64,000 nucleotides of DNA. Origin: Yersinia aleksiciae. Lineage in GTDB: Bacteria > Pseudomonadota > Gammaproteobacteria > Enterobacterales > Enterobacteriaceae. The stretch lies in contig NZ_CP011975.1 in NCBI RefSeq assembly GCF_001047675.1, forward strand, positions 2,954,073-3,018,072. The letters run 5' to 3'. Positions 48,030 to 63,023 of the stretch are shown here, piece after piece; positions within the stretch are counted from its first letter, which is position 1, and every line of letters starts with the position of its first letter. Below the pieces are notes generated by a model. It did not search any database. It was given only the letters and a program-made list of their open reading frames with translations, and was not told where the DNA came from. Both the position numbers and the translations under genes were made by a program.

Positions 48030-49151
48030 ATGGTGGCTGAACTGACCGCTTTGCGCGATCAAATTGATGAAGTCGATAAAGCACTGTTGGATTTGCTGGC
48101 TAAACGCCTGCATTTGGTGGCCGAAGTAGGTGAAGTTAAAAGTCGCTATGGTTTGCCCATTTATGTGCCAGACCGTGAGGCGGCAATGCTGGCCTCACGC
48201 CGACAAGAAGCCGAGGCTTTAGGTGTACCGCCAGATTTGATTGAAGACGTATTGCGTCGGGTAATGCGAGAATCTTATACCAGCGAAAATGACAAAGGTT
48301 TCAAAACCTTGTGTCCGAACTTGCGCCCAGTGGTCATCATTGGTGGGCAGGGGCAGATGGGGCGCTTATTTACCCGGATGCTGAATCTGTCTGGTTATCA
48401 GGTGAAGACGCTGGAGCAAGAGGATTGGCCGCAGGCTGAATCTATTCTGGCGGATGCTGGGATGGTGATTGTCAGTGTGCCCATCCATATCACTGAAGAG
48501 GTGATTGGCCGGTTGCCTAAATTGCCATCAGATTGCATTTTGTTGGATCTGGCGTCAGTGAAGAATAAGCCACTGCAAGCAATGCTAGCTGCTCATGACG
48601 GGCCAGTTGTTGGCCTGCATCCGATGTTTGGCCCTGATGTGGGTAGTCTGGCGAAGCAAGTTGTGGTCTATTGCGATGGTCGCGATCCGCAAGCCTACCA
48701 GTGGTTGCTGGAGCAGTTGCAGGTTTGGGGCGCGAGATTGCACCGGACCAGTGCCGTTGAGCATGACCAAAACATGGCATTTATTCAGGCGTTGCGCCAC
48801 TTTGCGACCTTCGCATATGGTTTGCATCTGGCTGAGGAAAATGTGCAATTAGAGCAGTTGCTGGCACTCTCTTCACCGATTTACCGTCTGGAGTTGGCAA
48901 TGGTCGGGCGGCTGTTCGCGCAGGACCCACAGCTTTACGCCGACATTATTATGTCTTCAGAGGATAATTTGGCTTTGATTAAGCGTTACTATAAACGTTT
49001 CGGCGAGGCGATTACGCTACTGGAGCAGAGTGATAAAAAAGCTTTTGTCCAAAGCTTCCTGAAAGTTGAGCATTGGTTTGGCGATTATGCAGAGCGCTTC
49101 TTAGTTGAGAGCCGTTCATTACTGCGTCAGGCCAACGATAACCGCCAGTAA
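48030..49151 (+). CDS. tyrA: Chorismate mutase / prephenate dehydrogenase TyrA
   Basis: TyrA (373 aa) turns chorismate into prephenate and then 4-hydroxyphenylpyruvate for tyrosine. The N-terminal AroQ chorismate mutase spans about 1-90 ([19 protein letters not shown]). The NAD-binding part begins [14 protein letters not shown] near residue 100, with the catalytic His in [14 protein letters not shown]. It is co-transcribed with aroF (2-nt gap), so both respond to TyrR. Confidence 0.97.
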   Translation: MVAELTALRDQIDEVDKALLDLLAKRLHLVAEVGEVKSRYGLPIYVPDREAAMLASRRQEAEALGVPPDLIEDVLRRVMRESYTSENDKGFKTLCPNLRPVVIIGGQGQMGRLFTRMLNLSGYQVKTLEQEDWPQAESILADAGMVIVSVPIHITEEVIGRLPKLPSDCILLDLASVKNKPLQAMLAAHDGPVVGLHPMFGPDVGSLAKQVVVYCDGRDPQAYQWLLEQLQVWGARLHRTSAVEHDQNMAFIQALRHFATFAYGLHLAEENVQLEQLLALSSPIYRLELAMVGRLFAQDPQLYADIIMSSEDNLALIKRYYKRFGEAITLLEQSDKKAFVQSFLKVEHWFGDYAERFLVESRSLLRQANDNRQ

Positions 49152-49171
49152 TCCATTCGTCCGGCTTGATT

Positions 49172-49206
49172 AAAAAGTCATCCCAGCAGCATTGGGATGA
49201 CTTTTT
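49172..49206. terminator. Bidirectional terminator between tyrA and pheA
   Basis: AAAAAGTCATCCCA (49172-49185) and TGGGATGACTTTTT (49193-49206) are perfect arms of 14 bp around a 7-nt loop, with A and T tracts for both directions. Confidence 0.95.
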
Positions 49207-49211
49207 GCATT

Positions 49212-50369
49212 TTAGCTTGGGTTGACTGGCACCACGTTTTCGCTTGGATAGCAGCCTAATACTTTTAGTGAGCGAGTAATCGGCGTCAGATTTGACAACG
49301 CTTTTTGCATCGCTTCGGAACGTAAATTCGCCTGCACATCAATATAGAACATCTCCTCCCACGGATTACCATTAATCGGGCGGGATTCAAGCTTCGTCAT
49401 GATGATACCCTGGTCCCTCAGCACTAATAGCGCCTCAACCAATGCCCCCGACTGCTGGCCGGTAGCCATAATTAAGGTGGTTTTGGCAGGGATCTGCTCA
49501 GAGACATCAATAGCTTTGCGGGCAAGGACAATAAAACGGGTAATGTTTTGCTGCTGATTCGCCAGATTATGTTCCAGTACTTGCAAATTATACAGCGCGC
49601 CACCAGCTTCACTCCCCAATGCTGCGGCTGTCGGCGAATTCATTTGCGCGACTTTTTCCATTGCCGCAGCGGTACTTTCGCAATACTCGATTTTCCAATG
49701 GGGGAAGCGATTAATAAATTGGCTGCATTGCTGGAAAGGTTGCGGATGGCTGTACACCGTTTCGATTTGATTCAGGTCAGTTTCTGTCGCGACCAGCACA
49801 CAATGGTCAATTGGGTTGGTGATTTCACCGACAATAGACAAACTGGTGTGTTGCAGCAAATCATACACATCATTAATCGATCCAGAACTGGTGTTCTCTA
49901 TCGGTAACACGGCGTAATCAGCCTGTCCGGTTTCTACCTGAGTAAAGATATCCTGGAATTTCTGGCAACCACATTCAATCAGCTGCTCAAAATGACGGGC
50001 TGCATATTGGCGAGCAGCAAGATGTGAATAGGAACCTTTTGGGCCAAGGAAGGCGATACGGGCAGAGTGCAGCGTGGTTTGATTAAGCTGATGCTGTAAC
50101 AGCGCCTGCTGCGTCAGTACAGAATCTTCGATAATAAGCTGGAACAGACGCGTGACATAGAATCCATCGAGGTCATACGGCTTAGCCGCTGCAACCAGTG
50201 CTTCCAGCAAGTCACGCTCACGTTCTTTATCGCGAATCGGACGATGATGAAGTTGCTTCGCCTTAGCAACATCCACCGCCAATTCCCGCCGCTCTGCCAG
50301 TAACGCCAGCAGTTTTAAGTCTAGTGCGCTGATGCGTTCACGTAGCACCAGTAATGGATTATCGGTCAT
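49212..50369 (-). CDS. pheA: Chorismate mutase / prephenate dehydratase PheA
   Basis: PheA (385 aa) turns chorismate into prephenate and then phenylpyruvate. Domains in order are chorismate mutase (about 1-95; [20 protein letters not shown]), prephenate dehydratase (about 105-285; [16 protein letters not shown] and [14 protein letters not shown]), and an ACT domain (about 298-380; [25 protein letters not shown]) that binds phenylalanine for feedback. The upstream region contains a complete pheL leader and attenuator, so phenylalanine tRNA charging controls transcription. Confidence 0.97.
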   Translation of the reverse strand: MTDNPLLVLRERISALDLKLLALLAERRELAVDVAKAKQLHHRPIRDKERERDLLEALVAAAKPYDLDGFYVTRLFQLIIEDSVLTQQALLQHQLNQTTLHSARIAFLGPKGSYSHLAARQYAARHFEQLIECGCQKFQDIFTQVETGQADYAVLPIENTSSGSINDVYDLLQHTSLSIVGEITNPIDHCVLVATETDLNQIETVYSHPQPFQQCSQFINRFPHWKIEYCESTAAAMEKVAQMNSPTAAALGSEAGGALYNLQVLEHNLANQQQNITRFIVLARKAIDVSEQIPAKTTLIMATGQQSGALVEALLVLRDQGIIMTKLESRPINGNPWEEMFYIDVQANLRSEAMQKALSNLTPITRSLKVLGCYPSENVVPVNPS

Positions 50370-50407
50370 AGGGTCTGCCTTCTTATCATCCTGAATGTTT
50401 TATGCAT

Positions 50408-50434
50408 AAAAAAAGCCTCCCGCTGGGAGGCTTT
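50408..50434 (-). terminator. pheA attenuator terminator
   Basis: On the minus strand AAAGCCTCCC and GGGAGGCTTT (50412-50421 and 50425-50434) form a 10-bp stem followed by T7. A second GGGAGGC copy earlier in the transcript (near 50473-50479) can pair with the 5' arm as the antiterminator. AAAGAATGCGAAG (50496-50508) and CTTCGCATTCTTT (50444-50456) are perfect complements and form the protective stem. Confidence 0.93.
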
Positions 50435-50480
50435 GTTGTTCGTCTTCGCATTCTTTATCACACGACGAAACGCCTCCCAA

Positions 50481-50528
50481 TCAGGGGAAGGTAAAAAAGA
50501 ATGCGAAGAAAAACACTTTATTGATCAT
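50481..50528 (-). CDS. pheL: Phe-rich leader peptide PheL
   Basis: A 15-codon frame gives MINKVFFFAFFFTFP, with seven phenylalanines, ending 47 nt before the terminator hairpin. It works by ribosome stalling: with scarce charged tRNA-Phe the stalled ribosome favours the antiterminator and lets pheA be transcribed. Spacing and RNA arms match the E. coli pheL leader. Confidence 0.95.
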   Translation of the reverse strand: MINKVFFFAFFFTFP

Positions 50529-50605
50529 CGTTGCTGGCGACCTGTTTTGGGTCCGGGTAACAAGTAATTAGCCTCTAAACTAACCGCGAGCCTGAATTGC
50601 TGTCA

Positions 50606-50631
50606 ATAAAAAACGCGCCCGAAAGCGCGTT
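50606..50631 (-). terminator. raiA terminator
   Basis: AACGCGC (50612-50618) and GCGCGTT (50625-50631) pair; on the minus strand the stem is followed by TTTTTT. It lies 29 nt past the raiA stop. Confidence 0.85.
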
Positions 50632-50659
50632 AGATCCGAAATGAGATGGATTTACCCGG

Positions 50660-51022
50660 TTATTGTTCCTGCTCGGATTCTTCTTCCTCTACATCTACTG
50701 ACTCCAGATTGGTCTCTTTAACACTGCTTGCTGCGCGACGAGCTTCACCTTTGTGTTGAACTTTATTTAATTGACGTTCTAGTTTGGTGATCAGTTCGTT
50801 AATTGCAGCATACATATCATCATGTTTGGCACTGGCAACCAAAGGACCCATTGGCGTACTAATTGTTGCATCAGCAACAAATCCTTGCGGATCTTTGGAC
50901 AGTACAATATGTGGGTTTATCAACTGGGCCTGCCATTTATCCAGTTTGGTGAGACGGTCTTCAACATGCTTGCGAATTGCTGGGGTGATATCCATTTGCT
51001 TACTGGTAATGTTGACTGTCAT
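50660..51022 (-). CDS. raiA: Ribosome-associated inhibitor RaiA (YfiA)
   Basis: RaiA (120 aa) binds the 30S A and P sites in stationary phase and cold, blocking translation and dimer formation. The beta-alpha-beta fold is visible from [20 protein letters not shown] to [22 protein letters not shown]. The start at 51020-51022 has GAGAGG upstream; longer readings in the frame are unsupported. Its C-terminal tail is acidic and about seven residues longer than in E. coli. Confidence 0.95.
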   Translation of the reverse strand: MTVNITSKQMDITPAIRKHVEDRLTKLDKWQAQLINPHIVLSKDPQGFVADATISTPMGPLVASAKHDDMYAAINELITKLERQLNKVQHKGEARRAASSVKETNLESVDVEEEESEQEQ

Positions 51023-51322
51023 ATGACTTACCTCTCTGTCTGCTCCGTCTTGGATAACTTCAGCATACCTCGGTTTTTCGTAAAATGTATGATCAAGATC
51101 ACTTTTTTTTGTCACTTTTTGCAAAGGTCATGGGAACTGTGATTTAACGTCAGGAATAGGGGCTGAGGGCTTGAATCATTGGTTGCAATGCCGCATTATC
51201 GATAAGTTATATTGCCTGTGTATAGTTAAAAGCGGCGTTATCTTTCTGTTTAAAGTGCGGTGTCAGTGCAATTGTCTGAGGTCGCCAAACTTCTGAGTTT
51301 TGTCCATAAAAGCCAGAATTGA

Positions 51323-51346
51323 AAACGGCAGCCTAGGCTGCCGTTT
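51323..51346. terminator. Palindromic terminator after bamD
   Basis: A perfect 24-bp palindrome (arm AAACGGCAGCCT) ends 24 nt after the bamD stop, followed on the minus strand by a T-rich stretch (TTTTCAATTC). It probably ends bamD transcription. Confidence 0.75.
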
Positions 51347-51370
51347 GGTATTTTAGCCGTCCAGATAATA

Positions 51371-52102
51371 TCAGGCTGGGTTCGCCGCAATTATCTTGGC
51401 AACTTTGTCTGCCTGAGCATTCAGTTGCAACTGTTTGTAGGCATTTTCCATCAACGGCAACGCATCACGGGTTGCTTGAGTGTCAGGATAATCTCTCAAC
51501 ATTTGCTCAACACGGTTAACTACCGCGACGTAAGCGCCTCGTTTAGTGTAATATTGCGCCACGGCCAGTTCATGCTTGGCCAGACGATCTTTTAGGAACA
51601 TCAGGCGCTTTTGCGCATCCGTTGCATATTGGCTGTTCGGATAGCTTTGAATCAACTGGCTAAAATCGCGGAATGCGGCCTTAGCATGTTGCGGATCGCG
51701 ATCTGAACGATCAATCCCGAAGAAGCCTTGCAATGCGCTGTCATCCAGAGCCATGTCAGTCAAACCACGCATATATAATACGTAATCGATGTTAGGATGT
51801 GTGGGATTAAGGCGCATAAAGCGATCAATTGAGGCTTGTGCCAACGGCAGATCAGCTGATTTATAATAGGCATAAATCAAATCAAGCTGAACCTGTTGGG
51901 AGTAAGGCCCGAAAGGATAGCGGTTATCTAACGCTTCTAGTTGCGTAATGGCTCCCTTAAAGTTACCGTCCTGCAGTTTTTGCTGAGCGGTAGCATAGAG
52001 CTCAGAAGGCGGGTTATCGGGAACCACGTCCTTGTTACTGGAGCAACCGGTCAGCACCAGGCTCAACGTGGCGGCAGCCACCAGATATTTCATACGCGTC
52101 AT
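51371..52102 (-). CDS. bamD: Outer membrane assembly lipoprotein BamD
   Basis: BamD (243 aa) is an essential part of the BAM complex that folds outer-membrane beta-barrels. A lipoprotein signal ends LVLTGC, with acylated Cys20. The mature part has five TPR-like repeats ([49 protein letters not shown] and others). It is divergent from rluD by 135 bp, as in E. coli. Confidence 0.96.
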   Translation of the reverse strand: MTRMKYLVAAATLSLVLTGCSSNKDVVPDNPPSELYATAQQKLQDGNFKGAITQLEALDNRYPFGPYSQQVQLDLIYAYYKSADLPLAQASIDRFMRLNPTHPNIDYVLYMRGLTDMALDDSALQGFFGIDRSDRDPQHAKAAFRDFSQLIQSYPNSQYATDAQKRLMFLKDRLAKHELAVAQYYTKRGAYVAVVNRVEQMLRDYPDTQATRDALPLMENAYKQLQLNAQADKVAKIIAANPA

Positions 52103-52237
52103 GACGTTTTGATTATCCTCGAAGTGTTATTCCGGGAGACTGTCCGTTAAGCTCCCGACAAAGATCTAGATACAATAGCACATTATATTAAACGGCATCG
52201 CCGTCAAAACCCAACGTTAACGAACAAGAAGCTGCAT

Positions 52238-53215
52238 ATGGCACAACAAGTACAACTCAGCGCAACGGTGGCCGAATCACAACTCGGTCAACGGTTAGAT
52301 CAGGCTTTGGCCGAATTGTTCCCTGATTATTCAAGATCTCGCATAAAAGAGTGGATTTTGGAAGACAGGGTCACAGTCGACGGTAAAACAATTAACAAGC
52401 CTAAAGAAAAAGTGTTGGGTGGTGAGCTCGTCGCAATTGACGCGCAAATTGAGGAAGATGCTCGCTGGGCGCCTCAAGAAATCCCACTGGATATCGTCTA
52501 CGAAGATAGCGATATTTTGGTTATTAATAAACCCCGCGGTTTGGTGGTACATCCCGGCGCAGGTAATCCGGATGGTACTGTCCTGAATGCGTTGCTCTAT
52601 TATTACCCAGAAATCGTTGATGTCCCTCGTGCGGGTATCGTACATCGTCTGGATAAAGATACCACTGGCTTGATGGTGGTCGCGAAAACGGTTCCAGCAC
52701 AAACGCGGTTGGTTGAAGCACTGCAAGCGCGCGAAATCACCCGTGAATATGAAGCGGTAGCTATCGGCAATATGACTGCAGGTGGCCGTGTGGACGAACC
52801 GATTTCTCGCCACTCCACCAAACGTACCCATATGGCCGTGCACCCAATGGGCAAACCGGCAACCACTCATTATCGCATTATGGAGCATTTCCGTGCCCAT
52901 ACTCGCCTGCGCCTGCGTTTAGAGACTGGCCGTACGCATCAGATCCGCGTACATATGTCCCATATTAACCATCCGTTGGTGGGTGATCAGCTTTATGGTG
53001 GCCGTCCTCGCCCACCAAGAGGAGCATCTGACTCCTTTATCGCTATTTTGCGCGGTTTTGATCGCCAGGCACTGCATGCAACCATGTTGCGTTTGTATCA
53101 TCCAATCAGTGGCATTCAGATGGAATGGCATGCAGCATTACCAGAAGATATGGTTGAGCTCATCAATGCGCTGAAGGCTGATACCCTGGAATTCAAAGAC
53201 CAAATGGATTGGTAA
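52238..53215 (+). CDS. rluD: 23S rRNA pseudouridine synthase RluD
   Basis: RluD (325 aa) makes pseudouridines 1911, 1915 and 1917 in helix 69 of 23S rRNA. The S4 domain covers about 18-80; the catalytic Asp lies in GIVHRLDKDTTGLMVVAK, and RLETGRTHQIRVHM is conserved. Its stop codon overlaps the pgeF start (TAATG). Confidence 0.97.
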   Translation: MAQQVQLSATVAESQLGQRLDQALAELFPDYSRSRIKEWILEDRVTVDGKTINKPKEKVLGGELVAIDAQIEEDARWAPQEIPLDIVYEDSDILVINKPRGLVVHPGAGNPDGTVLNALLYYYPEIVDVPRAGIVHRLDKDTTGLMVVAKTVPAQTRLVEALQAREITREYEAVAIGNMTAGGRVDEPISRHSTKRTHMAVHPMGKPATTHYRIMEHFRAHTRLRLRLETGRTHQIRVHMSHINHPLVGDQLYGGRPRPPRGASDSFIAILRGFDRQALHATMLRLYHPISGIQMEWHAALPEDMVELINALKADTLEFKDQMDW

Positions 53216-53955
53216 TGGACAAGCTGATACTCCCCGACTGGCCGATGCCTGCTGGTGTTAAGGCATGTAGCACTACTCGTCATGGTGGTATCAGCGCTTC
53301 GCCTTATGATTCATTAAACCTTGGCACCCATGTGGGCGATATCACCACCAATGTGGTCGCCAATCGCCAACGTTTGGTGGAACAGGCGGGCTTGCCGCAA
53401 ATGCCAGTCTGGCTAGAGCAGGTGCATGGCACTCGTGTCTTGCATCTGGACGGAAAAGCAGTCTCTGATGTGCAGGCCGATGCGGTTTATAGCCGTGTCG
53501 CCGGGCAAGTTTGTGCGGTGATGACTGCCGATTGTCTACCCGTGCTATTTTGCTCATTAGCGGGGGATGAAGTTGCTGCTGCCCATGCAGGTTGGCGTGG
53601 TCTATGTGCTGGCGTCCTTGAACAGACGCTGGTGCAGTTCAATGCGGCACCCTCGTCTATTATAGCCTGGCTAGGCCCCGCGATTGGTCCACAGCAGTTC
53701 GAAGTGGGCGAAGATGTCAAACAGGCGTTTAGCGATATTGATGTTCAATCTGCTGCAGCCTTTATCCCCTCTATCCCCTCCGGCTCCAAATATCTTGCGG
53801 ATATCTATTCATTAGCTCGCTTGCGGCTACAGGCTGCGGGTATTCATGCTGTTTATGGCGGTGATCATTGTACTGTGAGTGAAAAACAGCAGTTTTTCTC
53901 TTATCGGCGCGATGGAATCACCGGACGTATGGCAAGTTTAGTCTGGCTGATATAA
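53215..53955 (+). CDS. pgeF: Peptidoglycan editing factor PgeF (YfiH)
   Basis: PgeF (246 aa) is a multicopper-polyphenol-oxidase-fold (DUF152) enzyme that removes wrong amino acids from peptidoglycan precursors; relatives act on purine nucleosides. The metal-site residues are His in WLEQVHGTR, Cys in MTADCLPVLF and His in AAHAGWRGLCAG. The ATG at 53215 overlaps the rluD stop; an in-frame GTG six bases earlier is less likely. Confidence 0.94.
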   Translation: MDKLILPDWPMPAGVKACSTTRHGGISASPYDSLNLGTHVGDITTNVVANRQRLVEQAGLPQMPVWLEQVHGTRVLHLDGKAVSDVQADAVYSRVAGQVCAVMTADCLPVLFCSLAGDEVAAAHAGWRGLCAGVLEQTLVQFNAAPSSIIAWLGPAIGPQQFEVGEDVKQAFSDIDVQSAAAFIPSIPSGSKYLADIYSLARLRLQAAGIHAVYGGDHCTVSEKQQFFSYRRDGITGRMASLVWLI

Positions 53956-54019
53956 CCTATTGAATTAGGACGATCCACTGACGCATGACGTATTACTTTA
54001 AATATAGTGTCAAAATAAC

Positions 54020-54047
54020 CTTGAAAATTTGAGGGATGACCTCATCT
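54020..54047 (+). promoter_or_regulatory. Sigma-32 (RpoH) heat-shock promoter of clpB
   Basis: CTTGAAA (54020-54026) and CCTCATCT (54040-54047), spaced by 13 bp, match the RpoH consensus CTTGAAA and CCCCATNT with one deviation. The clpB start lies 39 nt downstream. Confidence 0.85.
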
Positions 54048-54085
54048 AATCTCCAGTAGCAATTTTGACCAATATTGGAGGTGTT

Positions 54086-56659
54086 ATGCGTCTGGATCGT
54101 CTTACCAGTAAATTCCAGCTTGCCCTCGCCGATGCCCAGTCATTAGCACTTGGGCGCGACAATCAATTCATTGAACCAATACATTTGATGAGCGCACTGC
54201 TCAATCAGGATGGGGGAACGGTTCGCCCATTGTTGACCTCGGCGGGTATTAATGTCGCCACTTTGCGTAGCGAGATTGAGCAAGCGTTAGGTCGTCTTCC
54301 ACAAGTTGAGGGCACTGGCGGTGATGTTCAACCATCAAACGAGCTGGTTCGTGTACTCAATCTTTGTGACAAACTAGCGCAAAAACGTGCAGATAAATTT
54401 ATCTCTTCGGAGCTGTTCGTTCTGGCAGCGCTTGAGGATCGTGGCACCTTAACTGACATGTTAAAGGCTGCGGGTGCAACAACTGACAATATAGATAAGG
54501 CAATTGAAAATATGCGTGGTGGTGACAAAGTCGATGACCAAGGGGCTGAAGACCAGCGTCAGGCATTGAAAAAATTCACTATCGACCTGACTGAACGTGC
54601 GGAACAAGGCAAGCTCGATCCGGTCATTGGCCGTGATGAGGAGATTCGCCGCACTATTCAGGTGTTACAGCGTCGTACCAAAAACAACCCGGTGCTAATC
54701 GGTGAGCCTGGTGTCGGTAAAACAGCCATCGTGGAAGGCCTGGCACAACGTATTGTGAATGGCGAAGTGCCTGAAGGCTTGAAACATAAACGTGTGCTTT
54801 CATTAGATATGGGCGCACTGATTGCGGGTGCTAAATACCGTGGTGAGTTTGAAGAGCGACTGAAGGGCGTGCTGAACGATTTATCAAAACAAGAAGGCAG
54901 TGTGATCTTGTTCATTGATGAATTGCATACCATGGTTGGTGCCGGGAAAGGCGACGGGGCTATGGATGCCGGTAACATGCTGAAACCGGCGTTAGCGCGC
55001 GGTGAATTGCATTGCGTGGGTGCAACAACACTTGATGAGTATCGTCAATATATAGAGAAGGATGCGGCGTTGGAGCGGCGCTTCCAGAAAGTTTATGTTG
55101 CCGAGCCAAGCGTAGAAGACACCATCGCCATTTTGCGTGGGTTGAAAGAGCGCTATGAGTTGCATCACCATGTGCAGATCACTGACCCAGCCATTGTTGC
55201 TGCGGCAACACTGTCGCACCGCTATATTGCGGATCGCCAGTTACCGGATAAAGCCATCGATCTTATCGATGAAGCAGGTTCCAGCATCCGTATGCAGATG
55301 GATTCAAAACCAGAATCCTTAGATCGCTTGGAACGTCGGATTATCCAGTTGAAACTGGAGCAACAGGCGCTGAAGAAAGAGTCTGATGACGCCAGTAAAA
55401 AACGGCTGGAGATGCTCAATACCGAATTAGAGCAGAAAGAGCGTGAATATTCTGAGCTGGAAGAGGAGTGGAAAGCTGAAAAAGCCTCACTCACCGGGAC
55501 TCAGAATATCAAAACTGAACTGGAACAAGCCAAAATCACCTTAGAGCAGGCGCGTCGTGTGGGTGACTTGGCGCAAATGTCAGAACTTCAGTACGGTAAA
55601 ATTCCTGAGCTGGAAAAACAGCTGGCAGCGGCAACTGCGCTGGAAGGGAAAACCATGAAGCTGCTGCGTAATCGTGTCACTGAGGTAGAGATTGCGGATG
55701 TGCTGGCTCGCTGGACCGGTATCCCAGTATCTCGCATGCTGGAAAGTGAACGAGATAAGCTGTTGCGCATGGAACAGGATCTCCATAAGCGAGTGATAGG
55801 GCAGGATGAAGCGGTTGAAGCGGTATCCAATGCTATCCGTCGCAGTCGCGCTGGGTTGTCAGATCCGAACCGCCCAATTGGCTCCTTCTTATTCTTAGGG
55901 CCAACCGGGGTGGGTAAAACCGAGCTGTGTAAAGCGCTGGCAACGTTCTTGTTCGACAGCGACGATGCCATGGTGCGTATCGATATGTCCGAGTTTATGG
56001 AGAAACACTCCGTATCTCGGCTGGTGGGTGCACCTCCGGGCTACGTTGGGTATGAGGAAGGTGGCTATCTGACGGAAGCTGTACGCCGTCGCCCTTATTC
56101 TGTGATTCTGCTGGATGAGGTGGAAAAAGCGCATCCGGATGTCTTCAACATACTCTTGCAAGTGTTGGATGATGGGCGCTTGACTGATGGGCAGGGTAGA
56201 ACGGTCGATTTCCGTAACACAGTCGTCATTATGACCTCTAACTTGGGTTCAGATCTGATTCAGGAGCGTTTCGGCGAAAGAAGCTATGCCGAAATGAAAA
56301 ATATGGTGATGGAAGTTGTTAGCCATCATTTCCGTCCTGAATTCATTAACCGTATAGATGAGGTCGTGGTCTTCCATCCATTGGGTCGGGCACACTTGGC
56401 TTCAATTGCCAGCATCCAACTGGAGCGGTTATACAAACGTCTGGAAGAGCGTGGCTACCAAGTCACTATTACTCAGCCTGCGTTAGAGTTCTTGGGCGAA
56501 GCTGGTTTCGACCCTGTCTATGGTGCACGTCCATTGAAACGTGCTATCCAGCAGGAGATCGAGAACCCGCTGTCGCAACAGATACTTTCTGGCAAATTAA
56601 TACCGGGAGTACCTGTGACTCTGGATGTAGAAAATGGGCATATCGTTGCCAAACAGTAA
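54086..56659 (+). CDS. clpB: Disaggregase ClpB
   Basis: ClpB (857 aa) is a hexameric AAA+ disaggregase that works with DnaK to extract proteins from aggregates. The N domain spans about 1-145; NBD1 has Walker [10 protein letters not shown] and Walker [10 protein letters not shown]; a coiled-coil middle domain (about 405-530; [14 protein letters not shown] onward) and NBD2 ([20 protein letters not shown]) follow. The start at 54086 has TGGAGG; an upstream in-frame codon is not needed. Internal AUG starts, known for a shorter ClpB form in E. coli, could exist. Confidence 0.97.
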   Translation: MRLDRLTSKFQLALADAQSLALGRDNQFIEPIHLMSALLNQDGGTVRPLLTSAGINVATLRSEIEQALGRLPQVEGTGGDVQPSNELVRVLNLCDKLAQKRADKFISSELFVLAALEDRGTLTDMLKAAGATTDNIDKAIENMRGGDKVDDQGAEDQRQALKKFTIDLTERAEQGKLDPVIGRDEEIRRTIQVLQRRTKNNPVLIGEPGVGKTAIVEGLAQRIVNGEVPEGLKHKRVLSLDMGALIAGAKYRGEFEERLKGVLNDLSKQEGSVILFIDELHTMVGAGKGDGAMDAGNMLKPALARGELHCVGATTLDEYRQYIEKDAALERRFQKVYVAEPSVEDTIAILRGLKERYELHHHVQITDPAIVAAATLSHRYIADRQLPDKAIDLIDEAGSSIRMQMDSKPESLDRLERRIIQLKLEQQALKKESDDASKKRLEMLNTELEQKEREYSELEEEWKAEKASLTGTQNIKTELEQAKITLEQARRVGDLAQMSELQYGKIPELEKQLAAATALEGKTMKLLRNRVTEVEIADVLARWTGIPVSRMLESERDKLLRMEQDLHKRVIGQDEAVEAVSNAIRRSRAGLSDPNRPIGSFLFLGPTGVGKTELCKALATFLFDSDDAMVRIDMSEFMEKHSVSRLVGAPPGYVGYEEGGYLTEAVRRRPYSVILLDEVEKAHPDVFNILLQVLDDGRLTDGQGRTVDFRNTVVIMTSNLGSDLIQERFGERSYAEMKNMVMEVVSHHFRPEFINRIDEVVVFHPLGRAHLASIASIQLERLYKRLEERGYQVTITQPALEFLGEAGFDPVYGARPLKRAIQQEIENPLSQQILSGKLIPGVPVTLDVENGHIVAKQ

Positions 56660-56672
56660 TAGCTAATCCTTG

Positions 56673-56697
56673 GGGGGCGAGAAATCGCCCCCTTTTT
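56673..56697 (+). terminator. clpB terminator
   Basis: GGGGGCGA-GAAA-TCGCCCCC (56673-56692) is a perfect 8-bp GNRA stem followed by TTTTT. Confidence 0.95.
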
Positions 56698-57177
56698 GTT
56701 TCCTTTTTCGTCGTATTCGCTGTTTTTGCCGTATTAATGAGCGGTTGAAAAGTTTTTTCAAATTAGGGGTTGCAGCCTGTCAGGAACTCCCTATAATGCG
56801 CCTCCACTGACCGGGAACAACGAAACATACTTCGCCGGGTCAGGAAGAGTTAAGTAGGCGGTAACGCCGGTTCTTAAAACGAAAGTTGAAAAGAAAATCT
56901 TGACACTTCAGCGGGAAAGCGTATTATCTGCCTCCCGCGTTACCGTAAGATTCGCCGAAAGGCAAACGGGTAACGAACGCTCTTTAACAATTTATCAGAC
57001 AATCTGTGTGGGCACTCGCAAGACGATATCGAAGCCTGTTTCGACAGGCAGAAATAATATCAAAGTCTTGAAGAGTGACCAAAGCAGTACACATTTGAAC
57101 TTCGGTTCGAATGCATATTTGCAGAAAGTAATCTTTGAGCATCGCTATGTTAACTCATAGCAAATCAAACAAATCTT
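56698..57177 (+). promoter_or_regulatory. rRNA operon promoters and leader
   Basis: P1 is TTGCAG (56770-56775), 16 bp, TATAAT (56792-56797), with an A/T-rich UP-like stretch upstream and a GC-rich discriminator. P2 is TTGACA (56900-56905), 16 bp, TATTAT (56922-56927). A boxA-type antitermination site CGCTCTTTAACA lies at 56978-56989. No gene is present in this stretch. Confidence 0.9.
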
Positions 57178-58720
<1,543 letters not shown>

Positions 58721-58853
58721 CCTAACGATACGCATTGCGTAGTGTCCACACAGATTGTCTGATGAATGTAATGAGCAAGAGCACCTGTTGATGTCGTGAG
58801 TTTCGACTCATGCTGACGCGAACGGTTAGATTTCGGTTTAATCGGTACTTCGT

Positions 58854-58929
58854 GTCCCCATCGTCTAGAGGCCTAGGACACTGCCCTTTCACGGCTGTAA
58901 CAGGGGTTCGAATCCCCTTGGGGACGCCA
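58854..58929 (+). tRNA. tRNA-Glu (UUC)
   Basis: A 76-nt tRNA in the 16S-23S spacer; acceptor GTCCCCA pairs with TGGGGAC, anticodon loop CTTTCAC (anticodon UUC), and CCA is encoded. A boxA (TGCTCTTTAACA, 59002-59013) follows in the spacer. Confidence 0.97.
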
Positions 58930-59153
58930 ATCCGATAATGTGTGAAAGACATTATCACTGAATATCTTAAAGATGACTTTAACGAGTCGTGTTTAAGATA
59001 TTGCTCTTTAACAATCTGGAACAAGCTGAAAATTGAAACAATACAGCTGAAACTTATCTCTCCGTAGATGTACTGAGATGAGGAGTAACCTGTATTAGAG
59101 TCTCTCAAATAATCACAGCGCAAGATGTCTGTAAAGACACCTTCGGGTTGTGA

Positions 59154-62060
<2,907 letters not shown>

Positions 62061-62245
62061 ACAACACCAAAGGTGTTTTGGCTATTTGAGACAAAATCGA
62101 GTGAAACGATTTTGAGCGCCATGAGTGGCGAACCCGAAGGGGTGAGTATCGGTATGATACATATACTCTTGATTTTCAGCGAAGTTCCGAGATTGAGCTA
62201 ATTGGTTTAGTATTTGATACTGAACGGGTTGGTTAAAACAGAATT

Positions 62246-62365
62246 TGCCTGGCGGCCATAGCGCGGTGGTCCCACCTGATCCCATGCCGAACTCAGAAGT
62301 GAAACGCCGTAGCGCCGATGGTAGTGTGGGGTCTCCCCATGCGAGAGTAGGACACTGCCAGGCAT
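62246..62365 (+). rRNA. rrf: 5S ribosomal RNA
   Basis: A 120-nt gene, starting TGCCTGGCGGCC and ending CTGCCAGGCAT, whose ends pair. It lies 185 nt after 23S. Confidence 0.98.
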
Positions 62366-62488
62366 CAAACACGAGTTATCAGAGTGACATCTGGTAACTG
62401 ACAAAATCGCGAGAGGCGGTTTTGCACAACGCGGAGCGTTGGCCCTGTCAAGGGTAAGTATCGGGAAGATACACGTAAAAGAATCGGT

Positions 62489-62565
62489 GGAGCGGTAGTT
62501 CAGTTGGTTAGAATACCTGCCTGTCACGCAGGGGGTCGCGGGTTCGAGCCCCGTCCGTTCCGCCA
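62489..62565 (+). tRNA. tRNA-Asp (GUC)
   Basis: A 77-nt tRNA with encoded CCA; acceptor GGAGCGG pairs with CCGTTCC and the anticodon loop is CTGTCAC (anticodon GUC). It is distal to 5S, as in some enterobacterial rrn operons. Confidence 0.97.
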
Positions 62566-62573
62566 CTTATTGC

Positions 62574-62606
62574 AAAAGCCCTGAATCATTGATTCAGGGC
62601 TTTTTT
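62574..62606 (+). terminator. rRNA operon terminator
   Basis: AAAAGCCCTGAATC (62574-62587) and GATTCAGGGCTTTT (62591-62604) form a perfect 14-bp stem with a 3-nt loop and T6 tail. Confidence 0.95.
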
Positions 62607-62681
62607 GCATTCCTAAAATAGTGCCTGTAATTAAAGTTGTGTAATTGCTGTTTTTGATATGTCACCGGAGACCGGTTGATA

Positions 62682-62866
62682 ATGGATGAAAAGGAACTCA
62701 AAGCACATGCTGCTGAGTTGGCTAAGAACATTAAAACCGAAACTGACCTCAGCTAATTTCTCTTGTTTACTGATTAAAGTACCATCGAAACGGCATTCGC
62801 TGCTAAGTCCACTAAACATCTCAGGCATGAGAAAAGCGCCGCTAAATCAGGCCATAACATCTGCAA
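62682..62866 (+). pseudogene. IS256-family transposase remnant (N-terminal, two in-frame stops)
   Basis: One frame reads MDEKELKAHAAELAKNIKTE then TDLS, stop (62754), FLLFTD, stop, STIETAFAAKSTKHLRHEKS and AAKSGHNICN. This is the N-terminal pattern of IS256-family transposases (DEKxLKALAAELAKGLKTEADL ... ETALNAEL ... HEKNAPKTG). Two stops interrupt it and the catalytic DDE region is missing, so it is dead. Terminal inverted repeats were not found. Confidence 0.7.
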
Positions 62867-62946
62867 TGTTTCAAACCGTTGACAAAGTTGATTAGCGGGG
62901 AAATGTACCGGATGGGTCGTAACGGTGTAAGCCGTCAGAGCGCCCA
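62865..62946 (+). repeat. 82-bp direct repeat, copy 1
   Basis: Starts AATGTTTCAAACCGTTGACA and ends in GAGCGCCCA. Copy 2 at 63159-63240 is shifted by exactly 294 bp and differs at roughly ten positions. It abuts the transposase remnant. Confidence 0.85.
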
Positions 62947-63023
62947 TCGGTGCAGTCGCCCCGCCAGTCACGAAGCTATAAATGAGCTTTCTGACAAACC
63001 CTGTTGACTCGATCTAGAACGGT

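Noticed and set aside
56900-57160. Plus-strand frame of 86 codons in the rRNA leader
   Set aside because: It lies over P2 and the boxA leader.
62774-62971. Minus-strand frame across the IS256 remnant and repeat 1
   Set aside because: No recognisable protein; the equivalent frame in repeat 2 is not preserved.
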